A stretch of 39,724 nucleotides of DNA, taken from contig CAJUTC010000038.1 in the NCBI GenBank assembly GCA_910589195.1, positions 1 to 39,724 on the forward strand, given 5' to 3'. The position numbers and the translations under genes are program-made. This DNA is from an uncultured Lachnospiraceae bacterium (lineage in GTDB: Bacteria > Bacillota > Clostridia > Lachnospirales > Lachnospiraceae). A model generated the notes under the pieces. It was not told the DNA's origin and made no database searches. It saw only the letters and a list, made by a program, of their open reading frames with translations. The first letter of the stretch is position 1. Each line of letters opens with the position of its first letter. Shown piece by piece: positions 1 through 7,460 of the stretch.

Positions 1-1532
1 CCTGGTTCATTGGAGGTAATCATTCCTGGTTCCAGGACACAGCTATCCATCCGTTCTGGAACCATTTTCCAGCGAATTCCTACCGGACGCTCATGAACGT
101 TTAATAAATACCCAACTCCATGTCCGGTTCCATGGTTAAAATTCAATCCACGTTCCCAGAATACCTGACGTGCAGCGTAATCTAAGGTGATTCCTCTTGC
201 ACCATGCGGAAATTGAATGGCGCCTAAACGAAGCATACTGATTAAAACTAATGTATAATGTTCTTTTTCTTCCTGGGTCAGAGGCCCTACCGCAATCGTT
301 CTGGTTATATCGGTTGTTCCTTCATAATACTGTCCGCCAGAATCCACCAGATAAAATCCTTTGTTCTCAATAGCACAATTGCTTTCCTCTGTGGCAGAAT
401 AATGGCACATAGCGGCATGAGAGCCATAAGCAGATATGGTATGAAAGCTTAATCCCAGGTTTCCTTCCATTTCCATCCGCATTTCATCTAATTTCTTTTC
501 AACTGACCGCTCGTCCATAGGAATAATCCCTATGTTCTGTTTCATCCAGCGCATAAAACGTGCCATAACCAGGCCATCCTTGATATGAGCCTGTTTCATA
601 TTTTGAATCTCGGTTGGGTTCTTTACTGCTTTTGCAAAAACAGTGGGATTTATCTTGCTGATCACCTGATTGGAACTGTCTATCCCCCGGATAATCGCAT
701 AATTAACCTGCCCTTCTTCCAGAAGTATGCTTTCATTCCGAAGGTCTTTTACATAATTATAAATCGCATCATAAGGCCGCAATTCCACCTGGAGATTTGA
801 CAAATACTCCTTTTCTTCTTTTCCTAACGCCTGCTCATGAAGGAACAAAAATACCTGCTGTTTTGTCACTGCCAAATATGACAAAAACACCGGATTACAG
901 GGTACGTCATCCCCTCGGAGATTGAAAAGCCATGCAATATCATCTAATGCTGTCAATATATGCACAGTAGCATTTTCCTTTTTCATTTCTGCCCGAAGTT
1001 TTTGAAGTTTTTCCCTGGCAGATTGCCCTGCGTACTTCTCTTTTAATATCCAGATTGGCCTGGAAGATATGGGGGGACGATCTGTCCAGATTGCATCAAC
1101 TAAATCTTCTTCATACTGAATAGAAGCTTCTTTTTTCACTAAAAGCTTTTCCAGTTTCTTCCCCATAGAATGGTTCACAACCCGTCCGTCAAATCCAAGG
1201 CATCCATGTTTTGGAATGGTTTCAGCAAGAAAATCCTCAATTTCCGGAACTCCTTCTTCCCCCATTTTCATCATGCGGATACCCGTTCCTTTCAACTGCT
1301 TTCCTGCCTGTACAAAGTATCGCCCATCCACCCATAACGCCGCATCCTCTTGCGTTACCGCTAAAGTTCCGGCAGAACCGGTAAAACCAGTTAAAAAGCT
1401 TCTGCACTTAAAATAATCTCCTACATATTCAGACTCATGGAAATCTGCAGTGGGCACCAGATAAGCATCCATCCCCCTTTTCTCCATCAATCTTCGAAGC
1501 TGACTTAAACGTTCTTGAATCATATCTGTCAT
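1..1532 (-). CDS. Aminopeptidase P family protein (M24), C-terminus outside window
   Basis: Cytoplasmic metallopeptidase that removes the N-terminal residue ahead of proline (Xaa-Pro aminopeptidase). The reverse strand reads open from the window edge to an ATG at 1532 (MTDMIQERLSQLRRLMEKRG); an internal ATG at 1523 is an alternative, and neither has a strong Shine-Dalgarno. About 510 codons are present. The N-terminal creatinase-like domains read DAYLVPTADFHESEY and FTGSAGTLAV. The C-terminal pita-bread domain shows the metal ligands in LVDSGGQYYEGTTDITRT and the His in NHGTGHGVGYLL; the gene leaves the window just after SNEPG, so the last Glu ligand is not visible. This is the long, roughly 600-residue eukaryote-like form rather than the 350-residue PepQ form. 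Its start lies about 100 bp from a TnpB fossil, so its upstream region has probably been remodelled by an insertion. Family is confident; physiological substrate unknown. Confidence 0.9.
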   Translation of the reverse strand, partial: MTDMIQERLSQLRRLMEKRGMDAYLVPTADFHESEYVGDYFKCRSFLTGFTGSAGTLAVTQEDAALWVDGRYFVQAGKQLKGTGIRMMKMGEEGVPEIEDFLAETIPKHGCLGFDGRVVNHSMGKKLEKLLVKKEASIQYEEDLVDAIWTDRPPISSRPIWILKEKYAGQSAREKLQKLRAEMKKENATVHILTALDDIAWLFNLRGDDVPCNPVFLSYLAVTKQQVFLFLHEQALGKEEKEYLSNLQVELRPYDAIYNYVKDLRNESILLEEGQVNYAIIRGIDSSNQVISKINPTVFAKAVKNPTEIQNMKQAHIKDGLVMARFMRWMKQNIGIIPMDERSVEKKLDEMRMEMEGNLGLSFHTISAYGSHAAMCHYSATEESNCAIENKGFYLVDSGGQYYEGTTDITRTIAVGPLTQEEKEHYTLVLISMLRLGAIQFPHGARGITLDYAARQVFWERGLNFNHGTGHGVGYLLNVHERPVGIRWKMVPERMDSCVLEPGMITSNEP

Positions 1533-1620
1533 TCTGCTACTCAAAATATGGACAAATATATCGATATCGAGATATTGAAAGTTTTCACAAACTTTTCTTG
1601 CTGTTTCGCAGTGCAAACTT

Positions 1621-2099
1621 TCATTCTATTTCAACTACTCGCAGTTCCTTGTACACTCCACAGCAGTAAATTCCCGACTGGCCATTGGTACATACTTATA
1701 ATTGCTTTGTCATGCTGTTTTGTAAGCTGATGCTTCCCTCAAATTCAGGCTTGCGTTAAAATCCCTGTCCGCGCGGAATCCGCATTCACAGACATCCTCC
1801 CGGTCTGAAAGCTTTCCATCGTCCTTAACACACCCACACGCATGTCAAGTTTTACTTGACGGATACCATCAGTCCGCAACCCTTAACTCAATTCCGCCCT
1901 CATCACATTTCTGTTTCAATTTTGTCCTGAATTCATAAAACTTCTGTATAGCAAGTTTCTGTACCGTTAAGACCTGTTTCTGGATATTTTGTCTGGTAGC
2001 TTCTCCTTTCTTGTTTGAACGCTTGTTATGATCCTCGTATTTCCTCGAAAGACCATACTGTTCCCTTTTTAATTTCATTTCTAATTTTTGATTCGGGTT
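1621..2099 (-). pseudogene. Decayed TnpB (IS200/IS605 OrfB) C-terminal half
   Basis: Reverse-strand translation gives a recognisable TnpB C-terminus broken by stops. A segment starting KLKREQYGLSRKYEDHNKR matches the arginine/lysine-rich helix before the RuvC motifs. FYEFRTKLKQKCDEGGIELR, then VAD-stop-WYPSSKT-stop-HACG, then KLSDREDVCECGFRADRDFN and ASLNLREASAYKTA, is the zinc ribbon plus the RuvC-III Asp region, and SREFTAVE is the usual tail. Stops replace Arg in the DRWYPSSKTC motif and the first ribbon Cys, and more follow. The N-terminal half with the first RuvC Asp is missing, and no TnpA is nearby. It lies between lpdA and the aminopeptidase gene, both on the same strand. Inactive fossil; the exact element family is not determined. 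Confidence 0.85.
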
Positions 2100-2125
2100 C
2101 CCAATCGCCTACACGAATAGTTCTA

Positions 2126-3544
2126 TTACGCATCCGCTCTCATAGCATCCTCAATCGCATATTTAATTCCTTCACTGTAGGTAGGATGGGCCCGCATAGC
2201 CTGGGAAAGCTGTACAGCCGTCAGACCATTGGCAATCGCTGTAGCCATTTCCCCAATCATATCCGTAGCTCTGGGGCAGATCATCTGCGCACCTACAATC
2301 GTATTAGAATACGCTTCAAATACCAGGCGGATAAAGCCTCCGTCTGCCCTGGTAATAATGGATTTTCCATTTTCATTCATAGAATAATGCCCTACACGCA
2401 CTTTCATTCCGTAAGCTTTTGCGGTTTCTTCTGTAATTCCTACGGTAGCGATCTCCGGAGTCGTATAAATACAGCTTGGAACTATAGGCAAGCTGACAAA
2501 CATGCCATTCGGAACCACTTCCAGCTTTATGCTGTGTTCTTTCTTCAACAAATTTTCTACCACATACGTACCCTGGGCGGCTGCCACATGGGCAAGCTGG
2601 ATATTCGCAACTAAATCGCCGATTGCATATACACCCTTTTCACTGGTCTGGAAAGCACTGTCCACTACTAACCTTCCATCCTTCATTTCTGGCCGCACAT
2701 CTTCCCCGAACAAATCCGACACATCTGGTTTTCTTCCGGTAGCAATCAGTATAATTCCTGCCTTTTGGCTAATTTCCTGGTTGTCCTTGCTGCGGAACGT
2801 ACAAACCAGGCTTTCTTCTTTCGAAATGGAGATCTGAAACGCGCTGCAGTAAATACCAATCCCTTTTCTTTTTAAATCTTCTTCTAATTCCAAAGCCACT
2901 TGGTGATCCATCGGCCCAAGAAGATGGTGATTCCGCTCCACAATAGTTACTTGGCTGCACAGATTGTTAAATATTGTTGCCATTTCTACGCCAATTACAC
3001 CGCCGCCGATAATCACAATACGATTATAATTCCATTCTTTTCCATTTAATATTTTATCACTGATTACAACTCCTGGAAGATCCGCACCTGGGATATCTGG
3101 GACAGAAGCCTTTGCGCCAGTTGCCAGTAAAACATATTTTCCCTGGCAATATTCCTTACCGCTGCTTCCATGAATCTCCACAGTCCGATCCCGCCGCAGA
3201 ATACCCTTTCCCTGAATAAAGTCAATCTGCTTTTCTTCAAACATCCGCTGGATTTCCTCCCGGTAAGTGATAACGGACTTTTCTTTATATTTCTGCATTT
3301 TTCCGTAATCAAATGAAATCTGATCCGTAAAAATACCAAATTCATCACTGGTTTGCATCAAAGAAAAGATATGGGACGCATAAAGCAATGCCTTGGTAGG
3401 AATGCATCCCCGGTTAACGCATACGCCACCTAGCTCTTTTTCTTCAATCACAGCTACTTTCATTCCAAAATCAGCAGCCTGAATTGCTGCCGTATACCCG
3501 CCCGGCCCTGCGCCAATTACTACTAAATCATATTGTTTTGCCAT
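2126..3544 (-). CDS. lpdA: Dihydrolipoyl dehydrogenase (E3)
   Basis: FAD-dependent pyridine nucleotide-disulfide oxidoreductase that reoxidises dihydrolipoyl groups with NAD+, as E3 of 2-oxoacid dehydrogenase or glycine-cleavage complexes. ATG at 3544 is preferred (MAKQYDLVVIGAGPGGYTAA, 472 aa), with GGAAGG about 10 nt upstream; a TTG nine bases earlier sits too close to that site. Visible are the FAD-binding GAGPGG, the redox disulfide in GGVCVNRGCIPTK (Val and Arg vary from the common GGTCLNVGCIPSK), the NAD fold IIGGGVIGVEM, the second FAD motif VYAIGDL, and the interface His-Glu pair in AHPTYSEG near the C-terminus. Length is normal. No E1, E2 or gcv genes are in the window, so the partner complex cannot be named. 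A degenerate transposase lies immediately downstream. Confidence 0.93.
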   Translation of the reverse strand: MAKQYDLVVIGAGPGGYTAAIQAADFGMKVAVIEEKELGGVCVNRGCIPTKALLYASHIFSLMQTSDEFGIFTDQISFDYGKMQKYKEKSVITYREEIQRMFEEKQIDFIQGKGILRRDRTVEIHGSSGKEYCQGKYVLLATGAKASVPDIPGADLPGVVISDKILNGKEWNYNRIVIIGGGVIGVEMATIFNNLCSQVTIVERNHHLLGPMDHQVALELEEDLKRKGIGIYCSAFQISISKEESLVCTFRSKDNQEISQKAGIILIATGRKPDVSDLFGEDVRPEMKDGRLVVDSAFQTSEKGVYAIGDLVANIQLAHVAAAQGTYVVENLLKKEHSIKLEVVPNGMFVSLPIVPSCIYTTPEIATVGITEETAKAYGMKVRVGHYSMNENGKSIITRADGGFIRLVFEAYSNTIVGAQMICPRATDMIGEMATAIANGLTAVQLSQAMRAHPTYSEGIKYAIEDAMRADA

Positions 3545-3643
3545 AGCACTCAATCCTTCCCTTTTTGTATTTCGTATGTATCTATTTATATTTCGAAAGC
3601 TTCTTTCATTTACAAAGCTTATGAAAACATCTTTTTTCTAATT

Positions 3644-4456
3644 TTATGATTGCTTTTCCCATATGTCAATAAACCAATTAAAATGCTGGCAGGCACGCCA
3701 AATTCCGTCCTCATCAATTTTAGAGGTTACATAATCGGCTTCCTTCCTTAATTCCCAAATTCCGTTGCCCATCGCAATTCCAATTCCCGCAGCTTTTAAA
3801 ATCTCCAAATCATTCATGCTGTCGCCGAAAGCTACTGTATTTTTAACAGAAATTCCCCAATACGCACACAAGCGCTTTAACCCCTCTGCTTTGGATGCCT
3901 CCTGTTCCACTACATCAGCCCCTGCCTTTCCGGCAAACATGGGAAATTTTACATTTGGGAAGCGTTTTTCTAAACATTTTACCCCTTCCTCATTTCCAAT
4001 ATACGCCAAAGTCCGAACGGGAAGCTCCAATAGATGAAACGGATCCTGAAATTGGCGGTTCATATCTCCCCATCTCTTCTTATCATGGGCGATCACAGCT
4101 TCCGGGCTGGTATAATAATCCAAGTCGCCAATAGTTACCCCAATGCTTAGACCATTCTCTGAAGAAAAACAAAGCAGTTCTTTTAAAAGCTCCTTTGGCA
4201 TAATATGATTATAAATCAACTGGGAATCCACTGTAACTTTTGTACCATTCATATGGATGATTCCGTCAGGCTTTAGCTGTTCTTTAAATTGGATGCTATA
4301 ATGATTATCCATATCCCTGCCAGAAGCAATCACAATTTTATGATGCTTCCTAAGCCGCTCCACAGCCTCTAGCGCACTTTCTGGGATCTGATAAATGGCA
4401 TGATCCAGCAATGTCATATCCAAATCAAAACTGATAATCGACTTGCGTTCTGGCAT
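3644..4456 (-). CDS. Cof-type HAD-superfamily phosphatase
   Basis: Predicted cytoplasmic Mg2+-dependent phosphatase of the Cof/YidA subfamily, which act on sugar phosphates, pyridoxal phosphate or flavin phosphates. ATG at 4456 (MPERKSIISFDLDMTLLDHA, 270 aa) has GGAGG eight bases upstream and is preferred over the upstream in-frame ATG at 4498. HAD motif I is FDLDMTLLD, motif II Ser/Thr is in KIVIASGRD, and motif IV is the DSMNDLEILKAAG block, followed by GIAMGNGIWELRKEADYVT, typical of the subfamily with a type-C2 cap. Residues between roughly 80 and 190 form the cap. It is divergent from the tRNA-Pro gene and probably monocistronic. Substrate cannot be predicted. Confidence 0.88.
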   Translation of the reverse strand: MPERKSIISFDLDMTLLDHAIYQIPESALEAVERLRKHHKIVIASGRDMDNHYSIQFKEQLKPDGIIHMNGTKVTVDSQLIYNHIMPKELLKELLCFSSENGLSIGVTIGDLDYYTSPEAVIAHDKKRWGDMNRQFQDPFHLLELPVRTLAYIGNEEGVKCLEKRFPNVKFPMFAGKAGADVVEQEASKAEGLKRLCAYWGISVKNTVAFGDSMNDLEILKAAGIGIAMGNGIWELRKEADYVTSKIDEDGIWRACQHFNWFIDIWEKQS

Positions 4457-4497
4457 TTTTTTAATCCTCCAAAAAAATTTTAAAAAAACTCTTTTCA

Positions 4498-4520
4498 AAT
4501 CGGATTCTTTATGCTATAAT
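4498..4520 (+). promoter_or_regulatory. Promoter of tRNA-Pro
   Basis: A perfect TATAAT at 4515-4520 lies 17 bp downstream of TTTTCA, a 4/6 match to the -35 consensus, and ends 11 bp before the mature tRNA. The arrangement is a normal sigma-A promoter dedicated to the tRNA gene. Confidence 0.75.
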
Positions 4521-4531
4521 AAAAAATCGAA

Positions 4532-4605
4532 CGGAGTATGGCGTAGCTTGGTAGCGCGCTCGGCTGGGGGCCGAGAGGTCGCAGGTTCAAATCCTGTTAC
4601 TCCGA
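4532..4605 (+). tRNA. tRNA-Pro (anticodon GGG)
   Basis: Full cloverleaf. The acceptor stem CGGAGTA pairs with TACTCCG over 7 bp, the D-arm carries AGCTTGGTA, and the anticodon stem CTCGG/CCGAG encloses the loop CTGGGGG, giving anticodon GGG for CCC and CCT proline codons. The T-arm is GCAGG-TTCAAAT-CCTGT. Discriminator base is A and CCA is not encoded. It stands alone on the plus strand, divergent from the HAD phosphatase gene. Confidence 0.96.
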
Positions 4606-4688
4606 TTTTTTATTGCAAAATTAAGGGTTTTTGGCATTTAAGCGTGTCAAAAACTCTTATTTTTTAATTCCTTTCGATTACTTTGAAA

Positions 4689-4928
4689 GTTCAGCGCAAA
4701 AGCGCTGAACTGCGCGAAAACGGGGCCGCAAAGCGGCATCTTCCATTCCCGTTTTCTGCGCATCTCCTGGATTTTTAAAGGAAACCCCCTTTCATTTATG
4801 GTGACGCCCCAGCGGGGCATGGGGGTTTACTATAAAAGTCCCGCCGCCGATTAGGCGGCATGAATTCAGGGATGCCAAGTGCGCCCACCAGACTTTTATG
4901 ATTGGTGGTGCGTTCTCTGCCGGGCGCA
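4689..4928. repeat. Array of nested palindromes (structured intergenic element)
   Basis: At least four consecutive strong inverted repeats follow the tRNA. (1) A perfect 9-bp stem at 4689-4697/4702-4710 with an AAAA loop. (2) A stem of 14 bp with one bulge at 4711-4724/4748-4762, enclosing GCCGC/GCGGC at 4725-4737. (3) AAACCCCC/GGGGGTTT at 4782-4789/4821-4828, enclosing GCCCC-AGC-GGGGC. (4) AAAAGTC/GACTTTT at 4834-4840/4891-4897, enclosing GCCGCC-gatta-GGCGGC; here an alternative pairing (TGCGCCC with GGGCGCA at 4922-4928) competes. No reading frame, no known riboswitch motif. Stem 3 has a diverged copy at 20820-20859 on the opposite strand. It may be a dispersed palindromic repeat or a structured RNA; strand unknown. 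Confidence 0.7.
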
Positions 4929-5633
4929 TGCAGGTTTACTTATAATTCTATACTTCTATAATTTATCCCTTTTTATCATTTAAGGAATCCTCCAACTAGA
5001 AAACCTTTCTAAAATGCTTTATAGGTATGTGAAACAATTTTCAAAGAAAATTCAACTCCATGATAACGTGATGCGATGATATAGATATCACCTTTCATAA
5101 ATATATTAACTTTTATTTACATTGGAAGCAAATTCTATGTTTTGACTAATAAAAGTGCTATCAAATAGAACGTATTTTTTATTATATCAAATAATACTGC
5201 TTTTTGCAAACCTATATTGTTTAAAGTGTATATTAAAATATGTACTATTTAAAGTAATTTTTTCATTTTCTAAAAATTTTATAAAGCTCTAGTGTGCAGT
5301 GGGGGCTATCTGGTGAAAGTCCGCAAAATTAATTTTCGTCGGCAAGATGGAGAAGGGGGGCAATGATGTGTGTCTTTATCTGCCACAGCCTAATCCAATG
5401 GATATTTAGACAAGGAGTTTTGCCGGAATATAATCTGGTCAGTACACTAGCCTTATATATACCTTTCCATGGCAAAGTCCTGGCTCATTGTATCCATTAT
5501 ACTGATAGAATATTTCCGTTAGATTCGATGGCAATACTTAATATCCTTCATACAGTGGAGAGAACGGAAAAATGAAAGATAATTAGAACAGCAGGTTTGG
5601 ATATAAAATGCTTTCTAAAAATTACAACTAAAC
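4929..5633. other. AT-rich gene-free stretch
   Basis: Very AT-rich from about 4935 to 5290, then more balanced. A 70-codon open frame (5363-5575, plus strand) has no adequately spaced ribosome site and no recognisable motif, and looks like chance or remnant sequence. A short segment around 5295-5340 (GGTGAAAGTCC and following) faintly resembles the 5' part of bacterial group II introns, but no domain V or reverse transcriptase was seen. I see no supported gene here. Confidence 0.5.
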
Positions 5634-5685
5634 AGGGAGAGCCGGTTCAAAATCTACTTGTATCGATTTTGAACCAGCTCTCCCT
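5634..5685 (-). terminator. Terminator hairpin downstream of the SDR gene
   Basis: A long inverted repeat of about 21 bp with one mismatch (AGGGAGAGC..TTCAAAATC paired with GATTTTGAA..GCTCTCCCT) around a 10-nt loop, 33 bp beyond the SDR stop codon. The T tract is weak on the minus strand and slightly better on plus (CCCTTTATT), so it may act in both directions. Confidence 0.75.
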
Positions 5686-5718
5686 TTATTCGTAACCTGA
5701 AATTTTCACAATATTAAT

Positions 5719-6522
5719 TTAGGATGGCTGTTTGCCAATATATGCATGAATACCACCATCTACATACAGAATTAAACCATTTACAAAATTCGAAGCATCA
5801 GAAGCCAGGAACACGGCTGGCCCTCCCAAATCTTCCGCTTCTCCCCAGCGTCCTGCAGGAGTCTTCGCAATAATAAACTGATCAAACGGATGTCTGGAAC
5901 CGTCTGGCTGAACCTCACGAAGAGGCGCAGTCTGAGGCGTTGCGATATAACCAGGCCCGATACCATTGCACTGAATATTATATTCACCATACTCGGAAGC
6001 AATATTTCTAGTCAGCATCTTTAATCCGCCTTTTGCCGCCGCATAGGCAGAAACGGTTTCACGTCCAAACTCTGACATCATAGAGCAGATATTAATAATT
6101 TTTCCATGGCCTTTTTTGATCATGGATGGGATTACTGCCTTTGCTACAATAAATGGAGCATTTAAATCAACGTCAATTACTTGGCGGAAATCCTGAGCGC
6201 TCATCTCAATCATTGGGATACGCTTGATAATGCCTGCATTATTGACTAAAATGTCAATTACTCCCACTTCCTTCTCAATCTGAGCCACCATAGCATTTAC
6301 CGCGTCTTCATCACAAACATTGCATACATAGCCATGTGCCTGAATCCCTTCTGCTTTATATGCTTCCAAGCCTTTATCCACTAATTCCTGCTTTAAATCA
6401 TTAAATACAATGGTTGCTCCGGCACAGGCCATGGCTTTTGCAATCGCAAAACCAATTCCATAAGAAGCCCCGGTAACTAACGCTACTTTTCCCTGCAGTG
6501 AAAAATCGTTCATACTGTTCAT
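5719..6522 (-). CDS. SDR oxidoreductase, gluconate 5-dehydrogenase-like
   Basis: NAD(P)-dependent short-chain dehydrogenase, closest by motif pattern to gluconate 5-dehydrogenase, which interconverts 5-keto-gluconate and gluconate in sugar-acid catabolism. ATG at 6522 (MNSMNDFSLQGKVALVTGAS, 267 aa) has AAGGAG six bases upstream; the longer frame back to 6636 runs into the promoter and is rejected. Visible are the cofactor motif TGASYGIG, the structural NNAG, and the catalytic Tyr and Lys in SAYAAAKGG with a Ser in ICSMMSEFG. The C-terminal NGLILYVDGGIHAYIG is typical. It is a single gene followed by a strong hairpin. The promoter with downstream repeated operator-like boxes points to induction by a substrate-sensing repressor. 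Substrate assignment is tentative; a related keto-acid reductase is the main alternative. Confidence 0.85.
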   Translation of the reverse strand: MNSMNDFSLQGKVALVTGASYGIGFAIAKAMACAGATIVFNDLKQELVDKGLEAYKAEGIQAHGYVCNVCDEDAVNAMVAQIEKEVGVIDILVNNAGIIKRIPMIEMSAQDFRQVIDVDLNAPFIVAKAVIPSMIKKGHGKIINICSMMSEFGRETVSAYAAAKGGLKMLTRNIASEYGEYNIQCNGIGPGYIATPQTAPLREVQPDGSRHPFDQFIIAKTPAGRWGEAEDLGGPAVFLASDASNFVNGLILYVDGGIHAYIGKQPS

Positions 6523-6556
6523 GTTTTTCTCCTTTTCTTCTTTCTTTTCCCACTTG

Positions 6557-6606
6557 TTTGTATCGCTTTTCAATTTTTGTATACAAACTTTTAATTTGTA
6601 TACGTT
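6557..6606 (-). promoter_or_regulatory. Three operator-like boxes at 19-bp spacing
   Basis: TTTGTATCG at 6557, the perfect palindrome TTTGTATACAAA at 6576 and TTTGTATACGTT at 6595 start exactly 19 bp apart on the plus strand. They cover the region between the minus-strand -10 box and the SDR start codon, where a repressor would block transcription. GTATAC-centred palindromes are common for GntR-family sugar-acid regulators; the actual regulator is not in the window. Confidence 0.65.
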
Positions 6607-6607
6607 T

Positions 6608-6636
6608 ATACTATCACAACTTTTTCCATTTTGCAA
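6608..6636 (-). promoter_or_regulatory. Promoter of the SDR gene
   Basis: On the minus strand, TTGCAA (6631-6636) and TAGTAT (6608-6613) are separated by 17 bp. The first operator-like box begins immediately downstream of the -10 element. Both hexamers are imperfect but the spacing is ideal. Confidence 0.55.
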
Positions 6637-6639
6637 TAG

Positions 6640-6999
6640 TTTTCACATGAATTTCTAACAGATTTTTAAATTTTTCTATCTTTCCTTTCTCTCACCGCTT
6701 CTGCAGACATTTATATTGGAATGATTCATATTTTTTCCACAAATCGTTCATGGATTCGTTACAAACCGCTCAAACTTTTTCCATATTTAATCGATATACT
6801 TATTTTCGTAAGAAGCGAAAGCGAAAACTTTTTTTCATAATACCCGGCCAGCAGGAGTAATCCTGACTGGCCTCCTCCCTTTTCAGCCTATCTTTATTTC
6901 ATATTTTTAATTTTAACCCCCATATGCATAATTTCTGTCACTTAGAACTTCTTTTTACATAAACTATGATTAGAATCAGATAAAAAGGAGTTTTATTCT
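6640..6999. other. Intergenic region between SDR gene and cotJA
   Basis: No gene seen. An inverted repeat at about 6846-6870 (GGCCAG-AGGA / TCCT-CTGGCC) followed by a pyrimidine tract looks like a terminator on the plus strand, although no plus-strand gene precedes it. A purine-rich repeat AAGCGAAAGCGAAAAC lies near 6812. Just before cotJA, CATAAACT resembles the -10 element of sporulation sigma-E promoters, but a matching -35 is not convincing. Confidence 0.45.
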
Positions 7000-7191
7000 A
7001 TGGATTGTAATGTTCCCTATTCCCATCCTTCTTCCCGTGTTGGTTGTTTTGAACAGCAATTTCCCATAGGAATGGGATATATTCCATGGCAAATCTGGAA
7101 ACAAACTTATCCCTTGGATCGTGCTTTTTCAGCCGGCACTATTTTCCCTGAGCTGGACTACCACTTTAATTATGGGAGGTGCCAGCGATGA
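7000..7191 (+). CDS. cotJA: Spore coat-associated protein CotJA
   Basis: Small spore-coat component encoded in the cotJ operon, expressed in the mother cell in Bacillus. 63 aa; ATG at 7000 with AAAAGGAG about eight bases upstream. The family signature is visible: PIGMGYIPWQIWKQTYPLD followed by AGTIFPELDYHF. The stop codon overlaps the next start as ATGA (7188-7191), indicating translational coupling to cotJB. In Bacillus subtilis the operon depends on sigma-E; an upstream CATAAACT could be its -10, but this is weak. Assignment is secure from motif and gene order. Confidence 0.93.
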   Translation: MDCNVPYSHPSSRVGCFEQQFPIGMGYIPWQIWKQTYPLDRAFSAGTIFPELDYHFNYGRCQR

Positions 7192-7460
7192 ATCAAACGA
7201 CAAGCCAACTTTGTTGCAATTCCTTGCTAAACCAGGTTTATCAAACCGGCTTTGCTGTAGATGACGCAATTCTATTTTTAGATACTCATCCTTCTGACTC
7301 TTCTGCCCTCGCTTACTATCAGCAAGCCCGAGCCCTGTATCAGAATGCGGTTCAGGCATATGAAAACCAATGTGGCCCTCTTTTTATGACAGATGTAAAT
7401 GATCGGAATTATTGGAGTTGGTTAAATGATCCGTGGCCCTGGGAAGGAGGATGCAACTAA
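7188..7460 (+). CDS. cotJB: Spore coat protein CotJB
   Basis: Second gene of the cotJ operon, a 90-residue acidic protein required with CotJA and CotJC for assembly into the coat. ATG at 7188 is chosen because GGGAGG lies eight bases upstream and it forms an ATGA overlap with the cotJA stop; a GTG three codons earlier is within the ribosome site. Characteristic features are the central LYQNAVQAYENQCGPL and the aromatic C-terminus SWLNDPWPWEGG. It ends directly against the cotJC start. Confidence 0.92.
   Translation: MNQTTSQLCCNSLLNQVYQTGFAVDDAILFLDTHPSDSSALAYYQQARALYQNAVQAYENQCGPLFMTDVNDRNYWSWLNDPWPWEGGCN

Noticed and set aside
2015..2614. 199-codon plus-strand frame opposite lpdA
   Set aside because: Antisense shadow of a well-conserved gene; no ribosome site or family motif.
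5290..5345. Possible 5' end of a group II intron (GGTGAAAGTCC and following)
   Set aside because: Only a short resemblance; no domain V/VI hairpin and no reverse transcriptase nearby.
5363..5575. 70-codon open frame on the plus strand
   Set aside because: Ribosome-like G run is too close to the start, no recognisable motif, surrounded by non-coding AT-rich sequence.
6846..6880. Terminator-like hairpin with pyrimidine tail
   Set aside because: No plus-strand gene lies upstream for it to terminate; kept only as a note in the intergenic entry.
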